Positions 36,588 to 50,500 of a stretch of DNA of 64,000 nucleotides are shown one piece after another. The notes under the pieces were generated by a model. The model made no database searches, was not told the DNA's origin, and saw only the letters and a program-made list of their open reading frames with translations. Position 1 is the first letter of the stretch; each line of letters opens with the position of its first letter. Source of the stretch: Rhododendron vialii (taxonomy: Eukaryota; Streptophyta; Magnoliopsida; Ericales; Ericaceae); contig NC_080559.1 in the NCBI RefSeq assembly GCF_030253575.1, positions 35,964,501 to 36,028,500 on the forward strand, given 5' to 3'. The translations under genes and the position numbers were made by a program.

Positions 36588-39500
36588 CTAAGTGACCATT
36601 GGCTCGGAAGACGAGGATGACAATATATCAAGCAGGGAATTCTGTGGCTCCAGCTCCTCATGCCACAGTGGAAGAGAATCTCCTGGGTAGAAGTTCCTCG
36701 TCACACCCTCTGAGTTTATCTGAGAAAACAGAACCATTGTCGTAAGGAACTGAGCTAGAAACAAGGCAAACGAAGGGAGACAACAGTAGCAAATCCTGGC
36801 AATTTAAGCTTCTACCATCCTAAAAAAATGAGGAAGAATATTGCCCCAAGAATGTTTAACGTCAAAAACCAAAGCATATTGCCAACTAGGCAACGATGAA
36901 GCACTAACACACCTAAGAGGTTGCCGTATCCTCGTCAGACACACCGGGAACATGTATGGTGGGAGTGGGACATGCCTGAAAACGGGGTGGCTTTAAATTG
37001 TTTTGGGGGTAAATATACGTAACTTCATAAGTATTGGGCCAAAAGTGTAATATAGAAGTACATTATCACTTGATAATGCATTCGATAGGAGCTCTGGCTT
37101 AAATATTCAGCGGCTACAATGTAATAACCGAAAATTTTACTGTACCCCCCACCGTGTTTGTATCCCCCTTTTCGTAGAAATTGCTTGTCTGTGTATGTGT
37201 CCTTACCACATAGCTTGCAAATTACTCAATCATATGATTGACGCCAACCTGTAGGAGCCCCTCAACAAAGCCGATGAAAAAGCTTTGCAGACGGCCCAAC
37301 AAACTTTAAGGATATTTACACCTTCGAATACAAATAGAGAAAACGTAGGCACATAGTAACAAGCAACAACTAATAACACCCACAAATACCAAGTTCTGGA
37401 GCCAACTACACTGCTCATTCCTAGAATGTATTGTCTAAATACATTATTGCCATCTTACAGAATACATACATGTATGCTGTGTCTAATAGCACATCTCCGT
37501 GACAGTGTCATTGTTTGTTTGATACATCCAAGAACTAGGTAGAAACAGACGATGGCAGCTCGACAGAAAGAGAAAAAGTCAATTTTACGTTTGTCATCCA
37601 TCTGCAGATGCCAGCCAGTAAGAGTATATGAATAAGGCATTTTAGTTTACCTTTTTACCTAATTAATTTCTTCTCCCAATCTCTGGCTGGGTAGTGGAGT
37701 AAATTAACTTGTCATGTTTTGGGTAGAAGGTTTACTAGATGAAGATTTTTATTTTTATGTATTAGTGACGAGAAAACTATGAAAATTTAAATGACGATGT
37801 GCAAACCGCTCAACCCAACTCAACAACCCCCAACCCTAGTACTTCAGGAATGGATCATTCACCTACCTCATGTCGTTTGTCTCGTAAAGCAAGTGAACAA
37901 CAAAGCAACCTCTCATTATAATAAAACATGTACGTAAATCCTTTTTGGGGGGAATTCTGTATGGCCAATGAGGTCACTGAATTCAAATAAGCTCCTGTGG
38001 TATAATGGGCTACCATTAATTACACCACATGTCTACCATACGAAAGACATGTCATCACTGGGTTGAAATTCCATAGCAAATTGCAGTTGAACCTCAACAA
38101 CATCAAGAGCTCAGGGTTAGTATTGTTTTACCAGGGTGTGACAAACAAAAAGATGCAAGGCTCGAAGTAAATTTCATATAGAACTCACAATGACGGTCCG
38201 AACAACACCACCGCTAGCACCATCACGTGCAATGGCAAGAGATACTGCCTTCACCACTAATTTCTGCAGTTAAAAAATGGAATTGTTAAAAAAACTCGGG
38301 AAATAGATCAACCATTCAACGAACTACAGATCGAAAAATGTTTGTTTTATCCAGTAAAAAAAGTATCTACGTTTCGGTTAATGTTTCAACATAATCTACT
38401 TGCAACGCTACCCAAATGGTAATGTTATGATAAGCAAAAAATGAGAAACAACAAATTGTCTCAAGTATCAAGGTTTGCCAAAACCTGGGCAGAGATGGGG
38501 CAAGTCCTGTATCAAGTACTTTCAAGGTGAAGAGAAGGTCACCACAACTTCAATTCCACATTATATATTTTGGATGTAGATTTTTTTGAATTCAATGGTT
38601 GCTACGGATTTCTTTTTGGTTCCACAATATAGACATCTTGGTTTGGCTCCTAAAGTCCTGGATGTCCGACAGGTCATGAAACTTTTTCCAAATACTGAAA
38701 TGACATGATGACCAAGTTAATGCCAAAGGAAGTTATCAGTAGGTACAGTCTGTAAGAATCTATTGGGCAAAAAAAAAGGGCTGAGAATCATACGACATTT
38801 AGATCGCTGATATTATGTGATAGGAATGTGCAAGTGCAAAGGCAACGCCTAATGAAGTTCAAAAAAAAAAAGACCTAAGGCAGAGTAGGAAAAGCAACGA
38901 ATTACGGCTAAGCAAGCACATGTTGCAATCTAGAGCTAATCGTGATAATAAATCTTGTTAATAGTAGTTGATGATACAAAAGTCTATAAAATTAAGTAAG
39001 CACATGTTGCAATCTATAAAGTTACATAAAACTCCTATACTTGTGTTATCAAAGAGAAATATGACAACAAACCTCAGCGTCATCTTTGGTCATCCCTTCC
39101 TTCCATGCTTGATCGAAGAAACCATACAAATAACTGGAGCCAGATCCTGGATGCAAAACCCAAAAAACAAGATCTTTGGTCAGTAACATCAGTCGAAATT
39201 ATTGCACTAAGTCTTGCGATGCACATCGGGAAATCCTTTTAAACTATGAAGATTACAGTCCAAGCATTGCAGAAATAACATAATGTCCACGGATCTACCA
39301 TATCCAGGGGACCTAGATCCTCTCTTTGCCAGACTGTATATTTAGATGTACAAACATCGCAAGAGAAATACATAACCTATAACTCGTACTCATAAAAAAA
39401 ATAATTTGAACAAACTCCCATCACAAATTAAATTTCCTCTGGCACCCTCACCTCAAGAAACTTAAGGAGACACAGAATATTGTTGGTATGTCTCCATGTA

Positions 39501-41629
39501 AATTTCACCAGGTAGTAAGCATATGCAACACGATCCATAAATATAGGAGATTACTAGAGGGGATAGACTATTGATAATTCATACCAGAACAAGGAAAAGG
39601 ATCAATAATTAGACCATAACCATAAAAGTCGGAGAATTATGTGTGATCAGAAGAATTCACCTCCAATTGCAAAAGGCTGCTCTATAATAGTTCCTCCAAG
39701 AGGCACCCCATATATTTTACCTCCTTCATACTTGTCCCATCCTCCCACAATCATGCCGGTTTGTAGCATGTTCTGCCAAGTATAAACATATTATAAGAAA
39801 TTAAAAGTGCAGGAACTACTCAGACACGTAAAGAAGATTCAAGAGATTTTCTGCATGTTGCTGCCCATTCCAACTTACATAAAAGTTCAATAAACAAGGA
39901 TATAGGAAAAAATTGGGCACAAACCTTGTTATTGTATGATATTTGCCTCACAATATTAGCAGCAACCTTCACCGTAGCGGGCTGCCCAAGGCTTATCCTG
40001 GACAAAAGGAGAATGGTTTGACCAAAAGAAGCTTAACAGAAAGGAGTATAAACTATTTAGAAACAGCAATGAAATCTCAAAGTTAGTACATTTGGAATCT
40101 AAATGCAAAGACAAACAGTACAATTCTTATATGCCTACTCATACATTTGAGAACCAACGGCCAAGGGTATGTGAAAATTAAGGGAGGATCTCAAAGAAGT
40201 CAAAAAGGCTTGGGAAGGTCGCAGATGATTCAAAGCGAAGTGAGAGCATTAAAATACATGACATTTGATCAAGCACAACAGAGTTATCCAAATAGTGATG
40301 TGTGGAAAAAAGAAAAACGAAGACCTCGGAACAAATAGCATGCGTAGCCATACAAAATAGCCATATCGTGGCATCTCTTTAGTATCGATGTTAAAACCTA
40401 CAACAGTTTTTTTTCTTCTTCTCAAGAAAATGTATAACAAGCTCCCACCTTTTATAGGTAAATTTCTTACGGTTCTGCATGACATCAATAGATATTTTCT
40501 CTCTAAAATTATCTGATGGAATCTCAGGAAAAGGATATTCCAACTTAAATGCTACTTAATCACTGAGTTGCACATTTCACTTATATAACAAGATCAGGCT
40601 CTGGAAAACTCCAAATGCTGACTTCAAAAATTTTGCTTGCTGTCTTTCCTTTTGTGTTGGTTATTTGTGCTAAAGTGATATTTTATGTGGGCATTGTTAT
40701 TTCCTTGCTGTGGGTAATGGATATTCAACGGATTTCCTCCCTTCATGGGCTTAACTATTTATCAAATACATAATAATTCAGTACAGAACCGAGTAGAATT
40801 ATATCAGATTTACAAGTTCCAGCGACACAAAGTTATAAGGATACAATTAATCAAACGATTATTTAGAACACGTGTAGGGTGAATAAATCAACAACTAATG
40901 TTCACAACTTACGTAAGTTGATGGAGATGGTACCGCACATAATCTGCAACAACTTGCGAATCGGCTGCCTGAGAAGAAGGCATCATTTATAAATAACCAA
41001 AACCAACAAAGAAATGATGTTTAAGTAATTGACCTAATTCCTCAATTTGGAGTTTCTTTGACCTCCAAGGTGTTCAAGATTCCTGTTTCTTCCAATCGTT
41101 GCAAACAATATCCAATCAAACATGAAAAAAAAAGGGGTAGTAGGAGATGGCTGTGAGTTACAGCCATCATTGACACGTGGGAAAAATCACAATTGATAAG
41201 AGAGACTGTAAATGAATTGAACACCCAAACTCAAAGAACAGAAGCGAGAGTTTAGCACTCATGAACTCCACTCTCGTTATAAGGCAGGCATTGAGATATA
41301 TGTAAATACACACGTGTATAGGGAAGAGAGGAGTCTGAGTGAGGTTGTATGTACCGATCCAGAGCGACAGAGGTAAACATTATCAGTCAGCTGTGTGATC
41401 TTATCCGATGCCCTATTTGCCACATACATACCTATGATAAGAACAAATTGGAATTAAGATCACACAAATTGGTTTTAAGATAGCATCGGAAGGGGTAATA
41501 CTAGCAGTTAATAATACCAGTGCTGGTGCGAGAATCTGCGCCGAGTACGACACCGCCGTCGTAAGTAACTCCTATGATGGTGGTTCCCATCGAATGTGGC
41601 GAGTTCAGGTCTGCCATGCTTGGATCCAT
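36588..41629 (-). CDS. PBA1: 20S proteasome subunit beta type-6 (beta1, caspase-like)
   Basis: Catalytic beta1 subunit of the 20S core; cleaves after acidic residues (family knowledge). Eight exons: 41518-41629, 41355-41431, 40913-40968, 39925-39997, 39661-39772, 39073-39146, 38189-38263, 36588-36719; 236 aa (Arabidopsis PBA1 about 234), no stops or frame breaks. The short propeptide ends in SMG; autocleavage before Thr16 gives the catalytic N-terminal threonine ([20 protein letters not shown]). Downstream landmarks [42 protein letters not shown] and [13 protein letters not shown] fit beta1. It is divergently oriented to HEN2, with a 2.96-kb gap holding a foldback element. A long GA tract lies about 95 bp upstream of the ATG. 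Confidence 0.96.
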
Positions 41630-41720
41630 CCTGCTCAAATCTTGGGATTTGCACAGATAAACCCTAGTGGGACCGGACTTACTAGTAAAGGGAAGAGAGA
41701 GAGAGAACAGGGCTGTTTCT

Positions 41721-41722
<2 letters not shown>

Positions 41723-41764
<42 letters not shown>
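41723..41764. repeat. (GA)21 microsatellite flanked by a 20-bp direct repeat
   Basis: GA tract in the PBA1 5' leader/promoter (CT in the PBA1 transcript). An identical 20-mer (AACAGGGCTG, then TTTCTTGGAG) occurs at 41706-41725 and 41766-41785, so the tract lies between two copies of the same word. Confidence 0.9.
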
Positions 41765-41768
<4 letters not shown>

Positions 41769-41785
41769 AGGGCTGTTTCTTGGAG

Positions 41786-44588
41786 GGAGGGGAATGAGAG
41801 GAGGCGTTTGGAAGAAATTAGTAAAGGAATCCGCTGGTGTTCCAGTTTTCGATAAAACTATACTTACGGCCCTGTACGTTAAATAATCATAAAAAGTACC
41901 CCTCAACTTCAAAAGCGAACACATTCACTCCTAAATTTTCGTCTCATTAAGGTCAGTCTCACCTGCGTGTGAGTGTTCTTCCCTTAGAGGGATTTTTCTT
42001 TTTTTCTTTGTTTCTACCTTATAATGGATTTATTTCTTATATTAGTTGAGTTGTTGGGCTTGATTATCTCGTAGACTTTTACAATTGATGTAGTGTATCG
42101 GGTTTGTATTCTATACTTCATATCTAATGTAAAATGGTCTCTTCTATCAATTGGCAAAAAAAAAAGTGTGATGGTGAGTTTTTTCTTGGGCAAATTTCAC
42201 TGATCTCCCCTGAGGTTTCTGATACAAACAGAAACCTCCCCTGAGGTTTCTGAAATAACACTGCCCTTCCCTCCTTTACCCGACAATACCAAGGGACCCC
42301 CCTGCCGTTACTTTTCCGTTAGAAAATGGATGGAAAAGGTGATGTTGTACTATACTTTTTACAATACCTACACTACTCTCATCAGACTCTTTACCCCTCT
42401 CATTTATAAAATATAAAATACAAACATTTCTACACTTTGTGCTCATTTCACTTTAAGATTTTGTCCTTATTTAAAAGGATTCATATTTGTTAATTTTCTG
42501 TCAAACTCTTGTGAATTATTGGTTCGTCTTGATAAGAGGAATTGAAAAAAGTAAAAAATTAAGACTTTTACCAAATATTTTGAGAAATTCAATATTTTGG
42601 GTAAAAGTAATAAATTTATACTCCTTTGATTCCTCTCGTTGAGACAAACCAATAATCTATAAAAAATTAACGCAAAACTAGCAAATACGAAAAAAATTCA
42701 AATATGAACAAAAACCAAAAAGCCTAAAAACACAAACAAGCCCGCACGAAAAAAAAATTTGTGGGTTTGTTTATGGGATTTTTAGGCTTTTTAGTTTTTG
42801 TTCATATTCAATTTTTTCATGCAGGCTTATTTGTGGGATTTTTAGGCTTTTTGATTTTTGTTCATATTTGAATTTTTTTCGTATTTGCTAGTTTTGCGTT
42901 AATTTTTTATAGATTATTGGTTTGTCTCAACGAGAGGAATCAAAAGAGTATAAATTTATTACTTTTACCCAAAATATTGAATTTCTCAAAATATTTGGTA
43001 AAAGTCTTAATTTTTTACTTTTTTCAATTCCTCTTATCAAGACGAACCAATAATTCACAAGAGTTTGACAGAAAATTAACAAATATGAATCCTTTTAAAT
43101 ATGGACAAAATCTCAAAGTGAAATGAGCACAAAATGTAAAAATGTTTGTATTTTATATTTTATAAATGAGAGGGGTAAAGAGTCTGATGAAAGTAGTGTA
43201 GGTATTGTAAAAAGTATAATACAACATCACCTTTTCCATCCATTTTCTAACGGAAAGGTAACGGCAGGGGGGTCCCTTGGTATTGTCGGGTAAAGGAGGG
43301 GAGGGCAGTGTCATTTCAGAAACCTCAAGGGAGGTTTCTGTTCGTGTCAGAAACCTCAGGGGAGGTCAGTGAAATTTGCCCTTTTTTCTTTAACACTAAT
43401 GGAGACTTTTGCTATCTTTCTAGGAGTGAGCATAGACCAAATTAGTTCAATTTTTATTGTAAACCAATAACCAAATCAATATGTACAGATTATGAATTTG
43501 AAAAATCAAACCAACCTATAAGATTCATACAACCAAACCATTTAAATATGGTTTGATTTCGATTTTGAAGCCACGGTTCGCTCGAGCATGAGATATCATC
43601 TCCATAAATTTAAAGTTCTTAAAATTGACAAAATAAATTAAACCAAAACTTATGCTAAAACTAATTCTATTAAATTCACAAAAACTCACTTATATTCAAC
43701 ACATTAAAAAATATAATAGCTATTGTTTTAAGTCTTACATTCTTTAATTAAACCAATGTAAAGTCACTAAACTAAACCAACTAAGAATACCAGCTAATTA
43801 GGTTTATCTAAAATAGGAATAGATTTTCAAATAGAGAATTGGAATAGGTTTTAATACAAGGAGAAGAATTAGGTTTTCCTACATAAAACATCTATACGGG
43901 ATAAGGGTAAGTTTTCATATACAGGAATTTAGGATAATTAATTGTGACAGTGAAGGAACATGGAGCACTAGAGTATTAGATTAAAAAATTATGTGACTAT
44001 TTTCCCTTATACTATGAGTTTTTTTTAATAGTAAATTAACTTGAAAAATAAAAGAGACTAACCGAATATTGTATCATATTTGAAACTAAAACATTTATCA
44101 GTTTAAATTTTAAAAGAGGCCTGCCTATCTATACACCTTTGCCGTCTAGGCTTTAGCTGAGAAAGAAGCCCATTATTTGGTCCAAGTACAGTAGTAAACA
44201 CGGCCCATATGTATAAATCAATCAGATACCGCAACTAATTTCTGGCAATTAGGGTTTTTGTGGTTTCAAATTTCATGCGTTTCAGAGCGCAGAGGATTCG
44301 CCATTAGAGGTGAGCATCCATATGGTTGCGTATTTATATACGTACATACATACAGAGGTTTTTGTTTAGATCGTAGTACTCAGTATTTAAGCTCACAAAC
44401 TCGAATAGTAGCGGCAAAAGGGGATTCCCGAATTTGTAATATTGTTGGTGTAGTTGACGGTTTTGTAGTTGGAGTATTTTCACATTTCATTGCAGTGGAA
44501 GTTCGCATTCGACACTGTCGGCCCTAATCTTATTTTCTTCCCCAGTAGATTAGATTAAATAAGAGGACCTGAAAGCCAGCCCTAGTGA
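41786..44588. other. Intergenic between divergent PBA1 and HEN2
   Basis: Holds both promoters. 41990-42165 resembles a LINE 3' tail ending in A-rich sequence. 42188-43381 is a foldback Mutator-type element. 43400-44250 is A/T-rich with no gene. 44250-44588 is probably the HEN2 5' leader (a short open frame at 44258-44527 is judged non-coding). Confidence 0.5.
42188..43381. mobile_element. Foldback Mutator-like (MULE) element, 1,194 bp
   Basis: Two arms of about 555 bp in inverted orientation with only scattered mismatches, and a loop of about 84 bp (about 42743-42826). Termini GGGCAAATTTCACTGA and the exact complement. Flanked by the perfect 9-bp duplication TTTTTTCTT at 42179-42187 and 43382-43390, as expected for Mutator-superfamily insertion. 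CCTGAGGTTTCTG repeats occur in both orientations near each end. No transposase. The two apparent 60-70 aa open frames are mirror copies within the arms, not genes. Confidence 0.93.
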
Positions 44589-47500
44589 ATGGAGGAGGAC
44601 GATTCGGCAACTCTTGGGAAACGTAAGGTACCCGAAAATGATACGGAAGTAGTAGTTCCGAAGCCGCAAGAATCTGCATCCAAACGCCGTAGTAGTAGTT
44701 CCTCCGCACGAACATGTGTGCACGAAGTCGCCGTTCCAAGCGGCTACACTCCCACCTTAGACGAGACCATTCACGGGACCTTGTCAAATCCTGTTTATAA
44801 TGGCAAGATGGCTAAAACCTACCCCTTTAATCTCGACCCTTTTCAGCAAGTTTCAGTGGCATGTTTAGAGCGAAACGAGTCTGTTCTTGTTTCCGCCCAT
44901 ACTTCAGCTGGGAAAACTGCTGTTGCTGAGTATGCAATTGCTATGGGTTTTAGAGAGAAACAAAGGGTTATATATACTTCCCCATTGAAAGCTTTAAGCA
45001 ACCAGAAGTACAGAGAGCTAAGCCAGGAGTTCTCTGATGTTGGGTTGATGACTGGCGATGTCACTCTCTCGCCAAATGCCAGTTGTTTGATAATGACCAC
45101 TGAGATCCTCAGGGGAATGCTTTACAGAGGTTCCGAGGTTTTAAAGGAAGTTGCTTGGGTTATATTTGATGAAATTCACTACATGAGGGATCGAGAAAGA
45201 GGGGTTGTATGGGAAGAGAGTATAATATTCTTGCCCCCAGCTATTAAAATGGTATTCCTTTCGGCAACAATGTCCAATGCTACCGAGTTTGCGGAATGGA
45301 TATGTAATTTGCATAAACAGCCTTGTCATGTGGTGTACACCGATTTCCGACCGACGCCTCTGCAGCACTACGCGTTCCCTATGGGGGGATCAGGATTGTA
45401 TCTTGTTGTGGATGAAAATGATCAGTTTAGGGAGGACAATTTCATGAAAGTGCAGGACTCTTTGGCGAAGCAGGGCGATGGTAACAAGGGTGCTAATTCC
45501 AAACCAAGTGGCAGAATTGCGAGAGGCGGGACTGCCTCAGGTGGTTCTGACATATACAAAATTGTCAAGGTCTGCATTTTGTTATGAAATCAATTGCTAT
45601 TCATGTGAAGTTCTAGTTACTGCGGATCAGTCCTCTTTGATTTTTTTTGGAATATTCCTAAGCTTAGTTTCGAGGGTTTGTGTCACTTGCCATATATTTA
45701 TTGATAATGCTTATGACAATATTGTCCAAATTTCAGATGATTATGGAAAGGAAGTTTGAACCGGTCATAATTTTCAGCTTTAGCAGAAGAGAGTGCGAAC
45801 ACCATGCAATGTCGATGAGCAAACTTGACTTTAATACCCAAGAGGAGAAGGATGTTGTGGAGCAGGTTTTCCAAAATGCAATACTTTGTTTGAATGAGGA
45901 GGATAGAAACCTACCTGCTATCGAGTTGATGTTGCCACTGCTTCAACGAGGCATTGCTGTTCATCATTCTGGGCTTCTCCCAATTATCAAGGAACTGGTG
46001 GAACTTCTCTTTCAAGAAGGCCTTGTTAAAGCACTTTTTGCAACAGAGACAGTAAGATTATTTCCGAGTGCTGACAACCAGCTTGTTTCCTTAAAACATC
46101 AAATTTGAAATTCAGCCACTTAATATCTCTGTAGTATCTTATTGGGTATTAGACTTCAATAACAATATGTTTGGTTTTAATATGTTACAGTTTGCTATGG
46201 GTCTAAACATGCCTGCAAAAACTGTTGTTTTTACCAGTTTTCAGAAATGGGATGGAGATAGTCACCGTTACATTGGATCTGGTGAGTATATCCAGGTGAG
46301 TGAATGTCACATCATACCGTGGTATGTATTTTGCATTGGTTTGTGGTTTATATTTTCTTAGTTGTTGATTGTGTTGTCTGATTGCATGCAGATGAGTGGA
46401 AGAGCAGGTCGTCGCGGTAAAGATGAGCGTGGTATTTGTATTATAATGATTGATGCTAAGGTAATATAAGTGTAGTTGGTAAAATTTGTATTTTATCGCT
46501 ACTTAAGAATCAGTCTCGTTTATCTGAAGTTTTAACTCTCACACTGTTTACAGTTCAAAGTTCCTTATCACTGGGTAGCTGTATGCTCTAGATCTTTACA
46601 GGACCTATTATTTTCTAACGTTTCCTTGATCATTTTATAGATTGGTTGGAGTTGTTCATTTCACTTGGTGGTGTATAGGGCGTTTTTGTGTTGGTGGCCT
46701 TTTTTTGTATATGGGTGGCATTCCCTTAATGCCTTCTTTAATATTATTATTTACTTATCAACAAAAAAATTCTGAAGTAATAACTTTTTTGGGAGATGAT
46801 ATTTAGCAGTTCTTACTTGCTCTTCCTTATGTTGTGGATTAAAATAGTCAATGAAAAAATTTGTTCCAAAATACAATCTTTGAAACCATTCTGTTGACCA
46901 ATATGTGGATATTTCTGGATCAATTCCTTTGCCCCTCATTCTTTGATGATCTTTCAACACAAGTGTTTTATGCTTAATATATTTAGGGAAAAGTTTCAGT
47001 AATACCATTCTAAATGGTGTAGATACCTGGAATATAAAGGACCATAACAAAAATTTGAAGAGATAACAGAGGAAAGCAGAGAAATATCACATTGCTCTGT
47101 CAAAAAGGGGATGCAGAGAGAGGAGAATTGCATGGGGGAGAGAAAAGGAAAGAAGTGCCAGAAGACAGAAAGAGAATGGAGGAGAGAGACAGAGAGACGG
47201 AGAGAGAGAAGTAGTAGTAGCATTTCGCTTTCTTTATATGGTTTTAAAATTTTCTCTAGAGGCGTATTGGAGAGTTGGGTTGGAATCTGACGGTTCAACA
47301 TGTGGGCAAGACTCAGGTGCTCTCTTCGTTCGGTCGTTCGCTGCCGTCCACAATGCACACATATACACTTATTAAAGCATCTTGATGACCGCTACAGTTG
47401 GTTATCCTGTTCTGTTGGTGCAGAGATATAGTTTCTATAAGCATTATGCCAGCTGAGTGCAGACACAAGGCTTCCTTGAGAAGTCAATGCTATTGTGATG

Positions 47501-50500
47501 TTTCTTCTCTAAAATTCCATGCTGTGGCAGTTGCAATGAATTTTTAGTTCCTTCAGTATGCACTGCTTTTACTTTGGACCATGTCTATATATCTCTATGT
47601 TGTCTACATGTTTATTCATTACCAGATGGAGATGGATTCACTGAAGGAGATGGTTTTGGGTAGACCGGCTCCATTGGTCAGTACCTTTAGATTGAGCTAT
47701 TACACCATTTTGAATTTGATGAGCCGTGCTGAAGGTCAATTTACTGCTGAGCATGTTATCAGGAATTCATTTCACCAATTTCAGTATGAGAAGGTTTCCT
47801 CTGAACTCATGTTTTTTATCTGCTCTTCTCCTCTGTAGTCTGTAATGACTGACAATATTCATCTGTGCTCTCTTCAGGCTTTACCAGATATGGGGAATAA
47901 GATTTCGAAGCTCGAAGATGAAGCTGCGAGGTTGGATGCCTCTGGAGAGGTAATTTATCCACATTGTTTTACATTTATTTTTGGGGTTGAATAGCATTCT
48001 GCAACTTCTTATTTTACAATTGTAGGCTGTGGTTGCTGAATATCATAAGCTGAAGCTTGATATAGTCGAGCTTGAGAAGAAGATGATGGCTGAGATAACA
48101 AGGCCTGAAAGAGTTCTTTATTTTCTTCTTCCTGGTAGGCTGGTATGTAATGAGAATGACCATCTAACAAAGTTTAAATTACACTCTGAGTGAACCCTGC
48201 TTATTTCAGATTTCTTTTCTTTTTTTTTTTTTTGCTCGGCAAACAAAATTTTTATAAGAACTCGAAAGGATACATCGAGGAGGCTCGAGCAAGGTAAGAT
48301 GACACACTTACTCAAGCAAAACAGAAGAAAAAAGAACAGCTAATCAGGACCTTCCAACAAAAAATTGGAAGACAAACACCTGAAAAAAACAGACCATTTT
48401 ACAGCTTCAACAACCTGACTCCATCCAAAAAAATCCTAAAATCCTCCACCGAGTACACCTTGATGTCGAATTTTGCCTTTATCCACATCGCAACTCTAGT
48501 TTTGATCAAATCGCCCACTTCCCCTGAGCTTGTTGTAGCATTGTTGAAAACGTAAGCATTTCTTACCAACCACAAGGACCACAATGTTGCGTAGAAGGTA
48601 GCTTCCCACAAGTGTTTTTCCAAACTCCTAAATCTACTGTCGCCCCACCAAATGAACTGATCCTCCAAAGATGCAGGGCATACCCAACTTCTGTTCCGTG
48701 TTTCTTACTTCTTAAGGCCTTGGAATTTTGATTAATTTCTGTTTATGTAGACCTTTTTATTACGAGAGGTAGGCAATGCTCTTATGTGGCTATAGCTTCT
48801 CCGCTTTATTGCTTTTGTAAGCAAAGTGTGTTGGTTAGTAATCTCATTTACTGGAACGGAGAATTTCTGTCGAGATGTTGGCATTTTATTGAGCTAACCA
48901 TGCTAATATGCTAGATTGTTTCCCTTTCTTCCATTTGTAATTATTGCACACATCGTCCTTGTTTGTTCTCATCTGTCCACATATATAATTTCCTTCTGGT
49001 ATGCTAAAAATTACTTATCTTGCAGGTCAAGGTACGGGAAGGAGGAACAGATTGGGGTTGGGGGGTCGTAGTTAATGTGGTTAAAAAGCCCCCAGCGGTA
49101 TTAGGCAGTTTGCCTCCAGCACTTTCTTCCACACGTGGTATCAGCTACATCGTGGATACTTTACTTCATTGCTCTCTTGGTTCAAGTGAAAATGGTTCTC
49201 GACCTAAACCATCTCCACCTCTTCCCGGCGAAAAAGGTGAAATGCATGTGGTGAGTTGACACTGCTGCTAGTCTGTTTGTTTTGCAGCTTTTGCTTATTC
49301 TCATAGCTTCGCAAATAAATGCTTTGGAACCTCTTCTGGAAGAGATGATTCATGTTGTTCCATTGGTTAGGTTCCTGTACAGTTGCCCTTGATTTCTGCT
49401 CTTAGCAAACTCAGAATCTCGGTTCCTTCTGATCTCCGACCAATAGAAGCAAGGAAAAATATCCTTCTTGCTGTTCAGGAGCTTGAAAAACGGTTCGCTC
49501 AAGGCCTTCCAAAGCTTAATCCTGTTAAGGTATGTGCAGATTATTTTTAGTTGTACTGCTGCAACTTTTTGAAGTTTATTGAAATATCAATGCTCGTGTC
49601 ACAGCTTAGCAGTAATTCAATGCCATGTCAACTCATTTTGTCTTGAAGTGTTTATACCAGATTTTTGAGTCTGTGGTTTTGTGGGCATCTGGACTATTGA
49701 TAGCTGTGCAAATTGAATGGTTCTGTGAGGTTTAGCATTTGAAAGTGAAAATGTGTCCAAATGTAGGGAAATTGCCAGGACAAAACCAAAGCACATTCCT
49801 GGCGGCCCTCATCTCAATTCATTCTATGCGGAGTTGTATTTTTGTTGCCTTAAATACATTTTATCTGTTTTTTTGCTAGTGGTTCAAAGAAAAATTCACG
49901 GTGATATTCTACAATGCTAGTGCTATTTGCCTTCTGGTAGAATTGTTACACTGTTAAAATAAGTTATCATGAAGGTGCTTTTATGTGCTAAACGTTTTTA
50001 CTTTCTTGGCAGGACATGGGTATTGAAGAGCCAGAATTTGTTGAGTTGGTCAATCAAATTGAGGAGCTTGACCAAAAATTGTTTTCACATCCGTTTCACA
50101 AGGTTAGGCAAAATATTCTTCATTACATGTTGGACTACTACCTGTTAAGTTTCAAAAGGCAGTTGGGAATTACACCACGGTGCTAGTCTGTCTTCTAAAT
50201 CAGCAGTTTTCTTGGCCGCTCGCTCTGATACTCTTTAACTCTAATTATTTCATTCTGCAGGCTCAAGATGACCATCAGATCAAATGTTTCCAGAGGAAAG
50301 CGGAAGTCAATCATGAAATTCAAAAGCTAAAAGCCAAAATGCGTGATTCCCAGGTTATCATTCCCTTGTTTGATGCCAATTTCTTAAACAACAATAACAG
50401 AACCCATCTAGTCCCCAATCATTGGGGGTATGAGTGGGGGCGGATTGTAGACAGACCTAACCTTTGGCAATATATGCACAAAATGGCTGCTCTCAGAATA

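Noticed and set aside
37980..38080. tRNA-like A and B box words (TGGTATAATGG and GGGTTGAAATTCC) in a PBA1 intron
   Set aside because: No cloverleaf could be made and the B box is degenerate; at best a very decayed SINE.
41682..41924. Open frame of alternating Ser/Leu on the minus strand
   Set aside because: It is a direct translation of the GA/CT microsatellite.
42467..43126. Two similar open frames of 61 and 69 codons on opposite strands
   Set aside because: They are mirror images inside the arms of the foldback element, not genes.
44258..44527. An 89-codon open frame just upstream of HEN2
   Set aside because: No recognisable domain; most likely the HEN2 5' leader.
48399..48668. An 89-codon minus-strand open frame within HEN2
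   Set aside because: It is a LINE ORF2 tail in an intron; the HEN2 exons on either side join in phase without it.
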